47,571 bases of DNA from Nocardia testacea NBRC 100365 (GCF_000308775.1 NZ_BAGJ01000262.1:1-47571); one strand, 5' to 3'. Positions 16,543 through 24,714 are shown, counted from the stretch's first letter. Made by a program: numbers and translations. Notes: generated from the sequence alone by a model not told the origin.

Positions 16543-16787
16543 GCCGCGCTGGTTCCCACTGGGTGTGGTGCCCGACGTGCGAGAAGCGCCGCTATATCTC
16601 GCGGCGCGATGCACGCCGCGTCGCCCGAACCCTGCCCGGCAACCACATCAGCACCTACGAGTGCGAGGAGCTCTCCGGCTGGCATATCGGCCACCTCCCC
16701 AATCGGGTCCGTTGGGGTGAGGTGACGCGCGATGAGCATTTCGCGTCGAAACGCGTCACCGGCCTGCACTACGTCGACGTCGCGTGA
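16539..16787 (+). CDS. Small zinc-ribbon-like protein
   Basis: 82 aa, ATGA overlap. CPTC at residues ~10-14 begins a half zinc ribbon, followed by an Arg-rich helix. No full ribbon is present unless Cys in YECEE contributes. Unknown function. Confidence 0.6.
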   Translation: MSRAGSHWVWCPTCEKRRYISRRDARRVARTLPGNHISTYECEELSGWHIGHLPNRVRWGEVTRDEHFASKRVTGLHYVDVA

Positions 16788-17071
16788 CCGTCCCGGTAGC
16801 GGCCGACCTCGCGGCATGGGTCCTCGCGGCCCGCTGCGAGGTCGGTCGCACCATGTCGCGGCGCCGCAGCCCCTGCCCGCGACACCCTGACTGGCTCGTA
16901 ACGCGCCACGACTGCGACGCGCGGCCGCCGTGGCTGTCCGACGCGTACATCTGCCGCGAACATCTCGCCGAACTCGCGTCGCTGCCGTACCCGTACGTCG
17001 CGTGCGTCACGTGCGGCCGCCGGTTCGCGACGTTCGGTCACGCAGTACCTGACATCAGGCCCATCCGATGA
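16784..17071 (+). CDS. Small Cys-rich protein
   Basis: 95 aa, GTGA overlap. C-x2-H (CPRHPDW), HDC, CREH and CVTCGRRF provide two potential zinc sites. Likely a structural zinc protein. Unknown function; same coupled run as neighbours. Confidence 0.6.
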   Translation: MTVPVAADLAAWVLAARCEVGRTMSRRRSPCPRHPDWLVTRHDCDARPPWLSDAYICREHLAELASLPYPYVACVTCGRRFATFGHAVPDIRPIR

Positions 17072-17319
17072 AGTTCGAGCGACGGCACTACGCCGACCAT
17101 CCCATCCACTACGCCCAAGCCGAGGCCGGCCAGTTGCCCGCCGAGGTACTCACTCCTCGCGACCGTCGGCTACTGGTCCGCCAGCTCGTAGCCGAGGGCA
17201 TGACCGATGACCAGATCGCGCAGCACACCCTGTGGACGCTCTACACCACTGCGCGCGTCCGGAGGTCGATCGGTCTCCCCCCGAACCAACCCCAGACAGG
17301 AACAGCCCCACATGCGTAA
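17068..17319 (+). CDS. Small HTH-like protein
   Basis: 83 aa, ATGA overlap. LTPRDRRLLVRQLVAEGMTD followed by DQIAQHT looks like the first two helices of a tri-helical HTH. It overlaps the replication gene by 8 bp. Possible replication accessory factor by position only. Confidence 0.55.
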   Translation: MKFERRHYADHPIHYAQAEAGQLPAEVLTPRDRRLLVRQLVAEGMTDDQIAQHTLWTLYTTARVRRSIGLPPNQPQTGTAPHA

Positions 17320-18400
17320 GGACTCAAGGCCGTTCATCACGATCAACGTCGACATGCCGCGCCATCCCCGGTTCGCTGGACTGTCGAAGGCACAGAAATG
17401 GGTGATCGTCGAAGCCTGGTGCCACTGCGGTGAATACCTCACTGACGGCGTCCTCGACCCCGCCACCTGGCGCGGTCTGGGCACCAAACGCGACCGCGAC
17501 GCCATCCTCGGGACCGGCGTCGCGGTCGAGTTCCGTAAGGGCGAAGCGCAGCCAGATTCGAACGGATTGCGACAGGATTTTGGAAAAATTCGTTCCGAGT
17601 TCGAGTCTCAAACCGGCAGACCACTCGCAGCGGATTGCATCATTATTCCGGGCTGGGCAGACCACCAGCGCATCCGGTCCGAGGTCGACGAAATGAGGGA
17701 AAAGCGCAGTTCAGCGGGACGCAAGGGCGGACAGGCCAAAGCCCGGAACGCTACCAAACGGGGTAGCGAGAACGTAGCAAGTGCTACAGCAGATGCCTAC
17801 CAAACCCGTACCAAAAACGTGCCATATACAGATACAGATACAGATACAGATACAGATACAGATACAGATACAGATACAGATACAGATACAGATACAGATA
17901 CAGAAGTAACTACTGACGTAGTTACTCCCCCCAACCCCCCGCAGGGGGCGACCGCTGCGCGGCCGGTGAGCGTCGACCCGCCCGGCTTCCCGGAATTCTG
18001 GGCTGCCTACCCACGGCGAACCGACAAAGGCGGAGCACGACGCGCCTACGCGAAAGCGGTCCGCAAAGTCGACCCGGCCGTGATCGTCGCGGCTGCGCGC
18101 GGTCTCGCCGAGGATCCGAACCTGCCCGAGCCCCGATTCGTCCCGCACCCCTCAACGTGGTTGAACGGTGAGCGGTGGGAAGACGGGCCGCTGCCGTCCA
18201 GGGCCCCGTCCGCTGCCCCCGCCGACGGTCATCCTCGCCTCACACCGGGCGAGTTGAAGTACGCGAGAGCCGAAGCGCTCAAGGAGAACCCGGACCCGCG
18301 CATCCTCGCCGCCGCTGGTATCCCGATGCCGGAACCGAGGGCGACCGTGACTGCCCTCGACGAGTGGAGCCGGACAGCGCGCGAGGTCGAAGCCTCGTGA
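17312..18400 (+). CDS. Phage replication protein (DnaD/replisome-organiser-like) with Thr-Asp repeat
   Basis: 362 aa. The N-terminal domain (about 10-130) starts FITINVDMPRHPRFAGLSKA, typical of actinophage replisome-organiser winged-helix domains. A Lys/Arg-rich stretch and 12 Thr-Asp pairs encoded by pure ACAGAT repeats (residues 173-196) link it to a C-terminal part with FWAAYPRRTDKGGARRAY and HPSTWLNGERWED, a pattern seen at the ends of phage replication initiators that load helicase. ATG at 17312 follows ACAGGAACAG. Confidence 0.75.
   Translation: MRKDSRPFITINVDMPRHPRFAGLSKAQKWVIVEAWCHCGEYLTDGVLDPATWRGLGTKRDRDAILGTGVAVEFRKGEAQPDSNGLRQDFGKIRSEFESQTGRPLAADCIIIPGWADHQRIRSEVDEMREKRSSAGRKGGQAKARNATKRGSENVASATADAYQTRTKNVPYTDTDTDTDTDTDTDTDTDTDTDTDTEVTTDVVTPPNPPQGATAARPVSVDPPGFPEFWAAYPRRTDKGGARRAYAKAVRKVDPAVIVAAARGLAEDPNLPEPRFVPHPSTWLNGERWEDGPLPSRAPSAAPADGHPRLTPGELKYARAEALKENPDPRILAAAGIPMPEPRATVTALDEWSRTAREVEAS
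17828..17905 (+). repeat. Hexanucleotide tandem repeat, 12 ACAGAT plus one ACAGAA
   Basis: Uninterrupted ACAGAT x12 (17828-17899), followed by ACAGAA. It is in frame and codes for Thr-Asp. Six-base units change linker length by two residues without a frameshift. AT-rich in a GC-rich gene, so recent expansion is likely. Confidence 0.95.
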
Positions 18401-18864
18401 ACGCGGACGAGATCATGGTGCTGCTCCAGGTCGCGCAGTCCTACGACTCCCGGAATATCGACCGGCTCATGCAGTCCGCGTGGTTGGACGCCTCGCAGCG
18501 GGCCCGCTGGGATCGGGACGCCGCGCTGGTCGCGGTCCGGGCGCACTACGCGGAGTCGACGGAGCGGATCATGCCCGGTCATGTGACTGCGCGTATCCGG
18601 GCGGCCAGGCCAGCACCGGGGTATGCGCCGAAGTATCAGCGGGAGTTGCTCCCGGCTCCTCCGGCGACGACGGAGCAGCGGGAGGAAGCAAGGCGGTTGT
18701 TCGTGCCTACGGGGCGAACACAGGGGGGTCGGAAACCGGGCCTGTCGCGCCGCTGGCGTCGTGAGGCACCGGTTCGCGGGACGGAGGGTGGTCCGGAGCC
18801 GCAGAGGGCGTTTGCGGGCGATCTGGGGGCGATAATCAAGGGCGCGAGGAAGGATGCACAGTGA
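18397..18864 (+). CDS. Phage replication-associated protein, unknown
   Basis: 155 aa, GTGA overlap with the replication gene. The N-terminal ~70 residues are helical (VLLQVAQSYDSRNIDRLMQS) and the tail is basic and flexible. The place after the initiator would fit a helicase-loader-type partner, but no motif proves it; a Walker motif is absent. Confidence 0.6.
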   Translation: MNADEIMVLLQVAQSYDSRNIDRLMQSAWLDASQRARWDRDAALVAVRAHYAESTERIMPGHVTARIRAARPAPGYAPKYQRELLPAPPATTEQREEARRLFVPTGRTQGGRKPGLSRRWRREAPVRGTEGGPEPQRAFAGDLGAIIKGARKDAQ

Positions 18865-19151
18865 GCGACGACATGTACGGCATGGACTGGGACGCACCCC
18901 CGACCGGCGACGACTACGAAGTGCTGCCAGACGGTCGGGTACCGGTCTACGTGGCCTTGACCGTCGGCGACAAGGCGTACTGCGTGACGCCGTGGCACAA
19001 GCGCCGGGACACGCTCATCCTCTCGGCCGCTGAGATGGGCAGGGACTGCGATATCCCGGCGGGTGAGGTGGTCGGCCGGGAGTTCACGGCAGCGGGAGGC
19101 CAGCATGAGCGGCTGCACGACTTCCGTCTGGTGCACGATCCGCGTCTGTAG
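18861..19151 (+). CDS. Small acidic phage protein, unknown
   Basis: 96 aa, GTG start overlapping the previous stop, ribosome-binding GAGGAAGGA. Acidic N-terminus and a beta-rich core (PVYVALTVGDKAYCV). Last gene of the coupled replication run before a terminator. Confidence 0.6.
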   Translation: MSDDMYGMDWDAPPTGDDYEVLPDGRVPVYVALTVGDKAYCVTPWHKRRDTLILSAAEMGRDCDIPAGEVVGREFTAAGGQHERLHDFRLVHDPRL

Positions 19152-19168
19152 GATGAGGCGCGGGAAGA

Positions 19169-19193
19169 CCCCGGCGGCTACTACCCGCCGGGG
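19169..19193 (+). terminator. Strong terminator of the replication operon
   Basis: CCCCGGCGG-7 nt-CCGCCGGGG followed by CCTTCCTTCTT. It separates convergent genes and ends the first rightward operon. Confidence 0.8.
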
Positions 19194-19202
19194 CCTTCCT
19201 TC

Positions 19203-19547
19203 TTACTGGCCGCTGTCGAACCTGAGCACTTCCAACGTCGCCTGGAACCTCGTCAGCGCGTCGTCTGCGGCTTCCCCGCACCACACCTCGACGTGGCTCA
19301 TCCTGGTCAGCACCACGGCGGTCAGCCAGTCGAGCGCGAGCTGATCAACCAGGTGGATGTGGTGGGGGTCTCCGGGCATGTCCTTGAGAACGTCCCGGGC
19401 GAGCACCACGTTCTTGCGGACTGCGTGCGGCCGCCAGTTTTCGAGTTCCAGGTCTGGTATCTCGACGGGCAGCAGCATCTCGGTGAGCAACGCCTTCCGG
19501 AGCGCGGTGTATGCGTCGTGGAGGCATTTCGAGCGGTTTTCGGTCAT
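19203..19547 (-). CDS. Small leftward protein of a divergent two-gene module
   Basis: 114 aa from ATG 19547 (AGAAGG upstream). Helical and soluble, with no recognised family. Its promoter carries the GCCAA-N5-TTGGC operator shared with the divergent HTH gene, so the two form one regulatory unit; toxin-antitoxin or moron pair are possible readings, not shown. Confidence 0.6.
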   Translation of the reverse strand: MTENRSKCLHDAYTALRKALLTEMLLPVEIPDLELENWRPHAVRKNVVLARDVLKDMPGDPHHIHLVDQLALDWLTAVVLTRMSHVEVWCGEAADDALTRFQATLEVLRFDSGQ

Positions 19548-19607
19548 CCGATTGCCTTCTCTCTGTTGAGTTTTCAATGTGGTTGTCGGCCTGTTGCCGA
19601 CCCCTTA

Positions 19608-19636
19608 AGTATGCCAAATTAGTTGGCATATGACAA
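19608..19636 (-). promoter_or_regulatory. Leftward promoter with GCCAA-N5-TTGGC operator
   Basis: Minus strand TTGTCA, 17 bp, CATACT. Operator GCCAAATTAGTTGGC (19613-19627; extends to ATGCCAA/TTGGCAT) fills the spacer. Confidence 0.65.
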
Positions 19637-19637
19637 G

Positions 19638-19666
19638 TTGAGAGGCCAAGCGATTTGGCATATCCT
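19638..19666 (+). promoter_or_regulatory. Rightward promoter with the same operator
   Basis: TTGAGA, 17 bp, TATCCT. Second GCCAA-N5-TTGGC at 19645-19659 lies in the spacer; its centre is 32 bp (about three helix turns) from the first. The -10 ends 6 bp before the ATG at 19673. Confidence 0.65.
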
Positions 19667-19672
19667 GGAGGC

Positions 19673-19846
19673 ATGGACGATCTCGACAAAGCACTCGACG
19701 ACCTCGCCCGCGCACAACAGCGCGTCGACGAAGTCATCCTCGACATGCTCCGCAGCGGCAAACGCGGCGTGCAGGCCGACCTCACGCGCCGCACGGGCAA
19801 GAGCCGCGAATACTTCCGCCTCCTAGCACGTGAGCACGGACTCTGA
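19673..19846 (+). CDS. 57-residue HTH protein, probable local repressor
   Basis: Two helices (residues 1-28) are followed by VQADLTRRTGKSREYFRLLA, a good helix-turn-helix. Very small, as for a dimeric repressor. It lies at the operator pair it may recognise. mRNA may start at or near the ATG, although GGAGG also precedes it. Confidence 0.6.
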   Translation: MDDLDKALDDLARAQQRVDEVILDMLRSGKRGVQADLTRRTGKSREYFRLLAREHGL

Positions 19847-19884
19847 CGGTTTCGCATAGCTGACCCACATGGCAGGATCGGCGC

Positions 19885-20490
19885 GTGATCGACTGGCTCG
19901 CACAAGATCCCGGCCCATCGCCGAGCACCCCGTGGTGGGTGAGCCTCCTGACCCTCGGCGCGCCCGTGGCTGCAATCGTCGTAGCGTGGATCGGCGGCCG
20001 GTACACGCTGCGCAGCTCCCGAAAGACGGCATACGACCGGCTTGAAGCGCTGGTCAACCTCCGCAAAGAGTGGCCCGAGACCCTCGAGGGCCTCAGCTCA
20101 CTTGACAGATCGATCGCGCACGCACTATTTGAAGTTCGCCGCGTAGAAGGCGAGCTAGCACATCCGCTCTGGAGTTTGGATAGCGAATGGGATGTGTATC
20201 GAACCTACGTCGAGCGGGTCGACCGGCTACGTCAAGACGCCGTGGTCGGCGGTCTCATAATCGTGCTGCCTCTCGGCCTAGCGAGCAACATCTACGTCTG
20301 GCGGCGGATGCTTAAACTGCCTAACGGTACGGAGGTTCCTGGCGACATATGGATCGTCATAACGGCAATGGCTGCGATCACTGCAGCTATTTTGGGCGCC
20401 ATGCTTTTTTCATATGCACGGAACCTGCGAAAACTCCACGACGAAATACACGCCGAGCGCTTGCGATACGACAGCGCGGGGGGTGCCTAG
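19885..20490 (+). CDS. Membrane protein, copy 1 of a divergent tandem pair
   Basis: 201 aa from GTG. TM helices at about residues 18-38, 128-148 and 155-178, with a soluble ~85-residue segment between helix 1 and 2 (YDRLEALVNLRKEWPETLEG). It resembles the gene 200 bp downstream in order of helices and in the W-W-x-x-x-L N-terminus. Function unknown; small membrane proteins of this layout are frequent as exclusion or abortive effectors, which is inference only. Confidence 0.6.
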   Translation: MIDWLAQDPGPSPSTPWWVSLLTLGAPVAAIVVAWIGGRYTLRSSRKTAYDRLEALVNLRKEWPETLEGLSSLDRSIAHALFEVRRVEGELAHPLWSLDSEWDVYRTYVERVDRLRQDAVVGGLIIVLPLGLASNIYVWRRMLKLPNGTEVPGDIWIVITAMAAITAAILGAMLFSYARNLRKLHDEIHAERLRYDSAGGA

Positions 20491-20688
20491 CCTGGGGAAG
20501 CTGGCGAAGCACCCCGACCACGCGGAGAACGCTACCGAGGAGCCCCGACAAGCCGACCCGGACCAGCCCGCTACGGTTCCGGTTTCCGGCCGACCCCAAC
20601 CAGAATGAGCCCCTACGCGATCGACGGTGCCCTACTGGCCTGACCCGGAAACGCTGCGCGGTGCCGGTTGGGCTGCAACGATTTCCAT
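20491..20688 (+). repeat. Duplicated spacer after membrane-protein copy 1
   Basis: Bases near 20545-20605 (GACAAGCCGACCC... GCTACGGTTCCGG) resemble 21417-21475 after copy 2 (GACAGGCCGATCT... GCTACGGCTTCCG). The shared flank suggests that the two membrane genes arose by one tandem duplication of about 0.8-0.9 kb. No gene is seen here. Confidence 0.5.
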
Positions 20689-21411
20689 GTGATTGCAGCT
20701 CTCGCCCAGCAGCCGCAGACGACCAACGTCGCCTGGTGGGTACCCTTCCTGATTCCGCTTGGTGCCCTGCTCGCCGCGATCGTGACCGGCTCCATGACAT
20801 GGCAATCGAATAGGAAGAAGCCTCATGAAAAACTCCAGCACCTCGTCGAGGTTCTGAATGACTGGCCGAAGGTCGGCGATGAAGACCTCCCCGGCAAGAA
20901 CACCGTACAGATAGCGATTGCGCTCACACTCGGCGAGATGCGCCGGAAAGACAAGCTCAAGGTGTTAGACACGCCGCGAGAATGGGCGACCTTGACTGAA
21001 CCAGAACATGTCGACTTCTATGAGCACCTCGTCGACCTTGAGGTTGCACGCCGCGCCAAGGGGTCGATGTTGGCTGAGTTCGCCTTCAACGCGGTGCTGC
21101 TGGCTGGAGGCACGGGCGCCATCATGTTCTTGATGTGGTCCAACTCCGCATTGCAGTGGGTGCGTGAGCATCCAGTCCCCGCCGCCGCCGCGCTCACCGT
21201 ACTGATTGTCGCTTTATCAGCATGGAGGACCGCCCTCTTCGATTCTGCCTGGATCCCCAAGAGGTTGAAGGAGGAAATGCGAGAGCGAGGGCGGCAATGG
21301 ATCTTGGAGAAGTCTCCTTGGCGAGACGATTTCGACTCGGAAGGCCGATACCGTCCAGGCCATGAGAAGTCCGGGCAAACGCACGATCGCGGGGAGGGCG
21401 GCGGCGAGTAG
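20689..21411 (+). CDS. Membrane protein, copy 2 of a divergent tandem pair
   Basis: 240 aa from GTG 20689, chosen by analogy with copy 1; a TTG at 20668 is also in frame. TM helices at about 17-37, 138-158 and 167-187; the charged tail is longer than in copy 1. N-terminal WWVPFLIPLGALLAAIV and the following KLQHLVEVLNDWP parallel copy 1. Function unknown. Confidence 0.6.
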   Translation: MIAALAQQPQTTNVAWWVPFLIPLGALLAAIVTGSMTWQSNRKKPHEKLQHLVEVLNDWPKVGDEDLPGKNTVQIAIALTLGEMRRKDKLKVLDTPREWATLTEPEHVDFYEHLVDLEVARRAKGSMLAEFAFNAVLLAGGTGAIMFLMWSNSALQWVREHPVPAAAALTVLIVALSAWRTALFDSAWIPKRLKEEMRERGRQWILEKSPWRDDFDSEGRYRPGHEKSGQTHDRGEGGGE

Positions 21412-21443
21412 CCGACAGGCCGATCTCGACCCAGACGACCCGG

Positions 21444-22307
21444 CTACGGCTTCCGAGCCACCCCCGCCAGCACTAGACTCTCAGCCGTAGTCGGAAACTT
21501 CCGCGCCGGACCGCTCGGCCACCACTCCCCCGGCGTGACCAGGCCGGGGTCGAGCAGCTCCAAGCCGTCGAAGAGGGCGGAGATCTCCTCGCGGCTTCGG
21601 AACCAGCCCGACCCCATCAGGTCGAGATATAGATCCTGGCACCTGGCGGCCGCCTGAGCCAATGGTGACTCGCCGCCCGGGTTCCACTGATGCGTGAGCA
21701 CGAAGTACGAACCGGCCGGGACCGCGTCGACCCAGCCGCGCACCACGGCGGCCGGATCGGTCTCGTCGTCGACGTGGTGCAGGACGCCGCACAGCAGCAC
21801 ACCGACAGGCTTCTCCAGTTCGAGGTAGGTCGCGGCCTCCGACCCCGCCAGACCCGGGGTGAGCAGATCGCCTTGCACGTAGTGGGATTGGTCGGTGGTC
21901 TCCAGTAGCACCCGACCGTGGGCGAGGCACACCGGATCGTGGTCGACGTAGACGACTGTCGGGCGGTCCGCGTCCGGCAACGTGTGCATGTACGCGGTCG
22001 CCTGATGTGTATTGACGTCGGAGGGGGCCGGGAGCGGGAGGCCGGCACCGATATCGAGGAACTGCCGCACCCCCGCGAGCTCGATCAGATACCGGAGGGC
22101 GCGCTGCTGGAACTGCCTGGATGCCCACGCGGCCGCGGTCTGGCTCGGCGCGACGCGGTCGAGCTGCTCGCCGACATTCCGATCATGGGCGTAGTTGTCC
22201 TTCCCGCCGAGCATCCAGTTGCAAACCCGCGCCATGCTCGGCCGGGTGGTATCCACCCCAACCGGTGCGTGCACTCCCCCTGGTCGGGCGGTTTCAATAT
22301 CGGTCAT
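21444..22307 (-). CDS. SAM-dependent methyltransferase, Methyltransf_19 (DUF574) type
   Basis: 287 aa. PSMARVCNWMLGGKDNYAHDR near residue 25 and FLDIGAGLP near residue 84 are hallmarks of the DUF574 family common in Streptomyces and Nocardia. VYVDHDPVCLAHGR provides the acidic loop for SAM. Substrate unknown. It is coupled to the small upstream gene by ATGA and divergent from the DUF6879/Scr1-like pair; such sets are usually chromosomal, so this looks like cargo. Confidence 0.85.
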   Translation of the reverse strand: MTDIETARPGGVHAPVGVDTTRPSMARVCNWMLGGKDNYAHDRNVGEQLDRVAPSQTAAAWASRQFQQRALRYLIELAGVRQFLDIGAGLPLPAPSDVNTHQATAYMHTLPDADRPTVVYVDHDPVCLAHGRVLLETTDQSHYVQGDLLTPGLAGSEAATYLELEKPVGVLLCGVLHHVDDETDPAAVVRGWVDAVPAGSYFVLTHQWNPGGESPLAQAAARCQDLYLDLMGSGWFRSREEISALFDGLELLDPGLVTPGEWWPSGPARKFPTTAESLVLAGVARKP

Positions 22308-22588
22308 GTCGTCACCGCTCCGACGAACCGGACCGCGTCGGTGTAGCGGTCGCAGCGGTGGCGGGCATGGATCGCCATCAACTGTTGCGCATGCGCGTGC
22401 CCACGGATCGGCACGGTGCTGCGGCAGTGCGACGACGGGTAGTCGTCGGGTAATGCCCGTAACCCCCGGGCGACCCGTTCCAGTAGCGAGCGGTCGCGGG
22501 CGCGGCTGCTGTGCCAGTAGCGCAGCGCGGCGGCCATCGCCCGGTTTCTCGGGGGCCGCGTCGGCAGCGGCGGGAGGGTCTCGCCCAT
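22304..22588 (-). CDS. Small Arg-rich protein coupled to the methyltransferase
   Basis: 94 aa, ATG after GAGGTGAACCC. Basic, with several His/Cys and no named domain. The overlap with the methyltransferase suggests a joint transcript. Confidence 0.55.
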   Translation of the reverse strand: MGETLPPLPTRPPRNRAMAAALRYWHSSRARDRSLLERVARGLRALPDDYPSSHCRSTVPIRGHAHAQQLMAIHARHRCDRYTDAVRFVGAVTT

Positions 22589-22709
22589 GGGTTCACCTCA
22601 CGGGTTCAGGGGTTGGTTCGGAGGCCACCCGGGGACCGGCGACAGTGGCACGAGGCGGTGCCGGGTGGCTGTCTCCGACGCTATGGGCGGAACCTCAGCC
22701 GACACCATG

Positions 22710-22729
22710 ACTTTGCGGCACTTTGCGAA
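22710..22729 (+). repeat. Tandem 10-bp repeat in divergent intergenic region
   Basis: ACTTTGCGGC ACTTTGCGAA, exactly one helix turn apart, between the methyltransferase operon and the DUF6879/Scr1 operon. Candidate binding site for the Scr1-like regulator. Confidence 0.45.
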
Positions 22730-22800
22730 TCCCGCTACCGCTCACCACTCCCAACCGCCACGATGGAGCAGGTACCGTGCAAACCTCAAGGGAGACAACA

Positions 22801-23121
22801 GTGAAGCTCAGATTCCTTGGCAAGAACACCGGACAGCACCAGTCGCCGACCCTCTACGCCACCGACCACGACAGCTACGTGCTGCAAGGCTGGCGCACCG
22901 ACCGCGACGACACCGTCGAGATCCCGCACCAACTGCTGGGATACCTGGAGTGGGGGACCTTCCTGGACGCCCCGCACCAGGACACCGGCCGGGGCACCTT
23001 CTACCTGACCGGCCGCCCTATCACCGACACTGAGACCCTTTCCCAGATGGACATCCCCGACCACGAGGCCAGCGTCGAGATCGGGCGAGGCAAGGAGGTT
23101 CGACCGGATGCGACAGCTTGA
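22801..23121 (+). CDS. Small conserved actinobacterial protein of the Scr1/DUF6879 module
   Basis: 106 aa, GTG after AAGGGAGACAACA. LRFLGKNTGQHQSPTLYATD and a DTVEIPHQLL segment are typical of small proteins encoded just upstream of DUF6879 genes in Streptomyces and Nocardia. Overlaps the next gene by 14 bp. Role unknown. Confidence 0.65.
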   Translation: MKLRFLGKNTGQHQSPTLYATDHDSYVLQGWRTDRDDTVEIPHQLLGYLEWGTFLDAPHQDTGRGTFYLTGRPITDTETLSQMDIPDHEASVEIGRGKEVRPDATA

Positions 23122-23635
23122 GGACCCCGCAGGTATCGCCCTGCTGCAGGAGGCGCGGACGTCGGCCCGCCATATCGAGGTCCGCGACAACTACCACACC
23201 GGAGCGGAAACCGAACGACTAGAACGGTTCCGGGCCGGTGAACCCGACCCCGACCTCAAAGCCTGGTTCGCGCCGTGGACCGAGACCGTGACCGGTCTGG
23301 TTAGCCGCGGGGTCGCCGTCGACCGGCTCCGTGTCGTCACCGAACCGTTCACCCTGTACTCGCGTTGGCTGCATTCGGTGACCGGTTTCAACGTCGACGC
23401 GGGCGAGACCGTGCGGTGGCTGCCGCGGCACAAGGTGACGGCCGGCCTGATCGCGCGGGACGACTGGTGGCTGATCGACGACCGACTGCTGCTGTTCTCC
23501 CTGTTCCACGATGGGGATCACGTCGAAGGGTTCGCGGTCACTGAAGACCCGAACCTGGTGCAGGCCGCGCGCATAGGCTGGGACCTGCTGTGGGCTGAGG
23601 GGATCGACCACAGCGACTACCAGCCCGCGGGGTGA
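23108..23635 (+). CDS. DUF6879 family protein
   Basis: 175 aa. Features such as YSRWLHSVTGFNVDAGE, WWLIDDRLLLFSLFHD and a final acidic helix match DUF6879, which is almost always encoded next to an Scr1-like HTH/DUF5753 regulator. The pair behaves like a toxin-antitoxin-type or signalling module; the biochemical function is not known to me. Confidence 0.75.
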   Translation: MRQLEDPAGIALLQEARTSARHIEVRDNYHTGAETERLERFRAGEPDPDLKAWFAPWTETVTGLVSRGVAVDRLRVVTEPFTLYSRWLHSVTGFNVDAGETVRWLPRHKVTAGLIARDDWWLIDDRLLLFSLFHDGDHVEGFAVTEDPNLVQAARIGWDLLWAEGIDHSDYQPAG

Positions 23636-24465
23636 CCGGTAGCGACCAAGCACGGCAGGCGTTCGGGGCGCGGCTGCGGGAGCTGCGCCGCGACGCCCGC
23701 CTCACCGGTCTCGACCTCGCCGCCCGCCTCAACTGGCACTCGTCGAAGGTGTCCAGGTTGGAGCACGGCAAACAGGTGCCCTCCGACGACGATATCCGCG
23801 ACTGGTGTGTAGCGACCGGCGCCGAGTTGCTGGTCCCTGATCTGCTGGCGTCGGCGCGGAACGTGCGCGCCGCCTATATCGAGTGGCGGCGGTTGCATGC
23901 GGGCGGGCACCGGCACCGGCAGCGTAAGGTCGCCGAACTCGAATCGGGGGCGCGGCTGCTGCGCTGGTTCGAGCCCGCGCTGGTGCCGGGCCTATTGCAG
24001 ACCCGCGAGTATGCGGCGGCGATCTTGCGGGCGTGTATCGACCTGTTGGACACCGGGGTCGACGACCTGGACGCTGCGGTCGACGCGCGGATGGAGCGGC
24101 AGGCGGTGCTGGGCGCGCCGGGCAGGGAGTTCCGGTTCGTGCTGGGAGAGCAGGTGCTGTACTCGACTGTCGGTGATGAACGGGTGATGGCAGGGCAGCT
24201 CGATCACCTGCTGGGGACGCTGGACATAGGCCGGGTGGGTGTGGGGGTGATCCCGCGTGCCGCGGAGTTCGGGGTGCCGTCGACGAACTTCCTCATGTTC
24301 GACCGAGGTCTGGTGATGGTGGAGACGGTGTCGGCGGGGCTGTCGGTAACGACACCGTCAGAGATCGCACTGTATGAGCGGACTTTCGCGGCGCTGGCGG
24401 CCCGCGCGGTCTACGGCGGGAAGGCGCGGGCGTTGATCGCTGCGGCTCGCGCCGGTCGACCCTAG
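23632..24465 (+). CDS. Scr1-like XRE regulator (HTH plus DUF5753)
   Basis: 277 aa, GTGA overlap with the DUF6879 gene. N-terminal XRE HTH (FGARLRELRRDARLTGLDLA ... WHSSKVSRLEHGKQ) and a C-terminal DUF5753-type domain with RWFEPALVPGLLQTREYAAA. This is the widespread actinobacterial regulator that partners DUF397, DUF6879 or similar small proteins. Confidence 0.85.
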   Translation: MTGSDQARQAFGARLRELRRDARLTGLDLAARLNWHSSKVSRLEHGKQVPSDDDIRDWCVATGAELLVPDLLASARNVRAAYIEWRRLHAGGHRHRQRKVAELESGARLLRWFEPALVPGLLQTREYAAAILRACIDLLDTGVDDLDAAVDARMERQAVLGAPGREFRFVLGEQVLYSTVGDERVMAGQLDHLLGTLDIGRVGVGVIPRAAEFGVPSTNFLMFDRGLVMVETVSAGLSVTTPSEIALYERTFAALAARAVYGGKARALIAAARAGRP

Positions 24466-24596
24466 TCGGTGTCAGGATCCTGGTCGTCGAGTTCGGCGAG
24501 CCAGGATTGCCATGCCTGACGGTTCTGTTCGCTCGGGCCGCGGTCTTGGGTGATCGGCGGCTCGTAGGGTGGGATTGGTTTCAGTTCGATGGTCAT
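24462..24596 (-). CDS. 44-residue acidic protein, uncertain
   Basis: ATG 24596 to a stop that overlaps the convergent Scr1-like gene. Pro-rich start, Trp-rich middle, acidic end. The Shine-Dalgarno sequence is weak. Could be a real small partner or chance. Confidence 0.35.
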   Translation of the reverse strand: MTIELKPIPPYEPPITQDRGPSEQNRQAWQSWLAELDDQDPDTD

Positions 24597-24714
24597 GCGG
24601 GATTGGACGATCCGGCCGCACTGCCGGTTCCGCGGGCACATACTGGAGTGTCGGGCCAGGGCGTTCGGAACTCCCGGTCCGGCCTCAAGGACCGGGGCGG
24701 TCGGTGCGCCCCGG

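Noticed and set aside
17828..17905. Repeat array considered as CRISPR
   Set aside because: Units are 6 bp without spacers and lie in frame in a coding gene; no cas genes are present.
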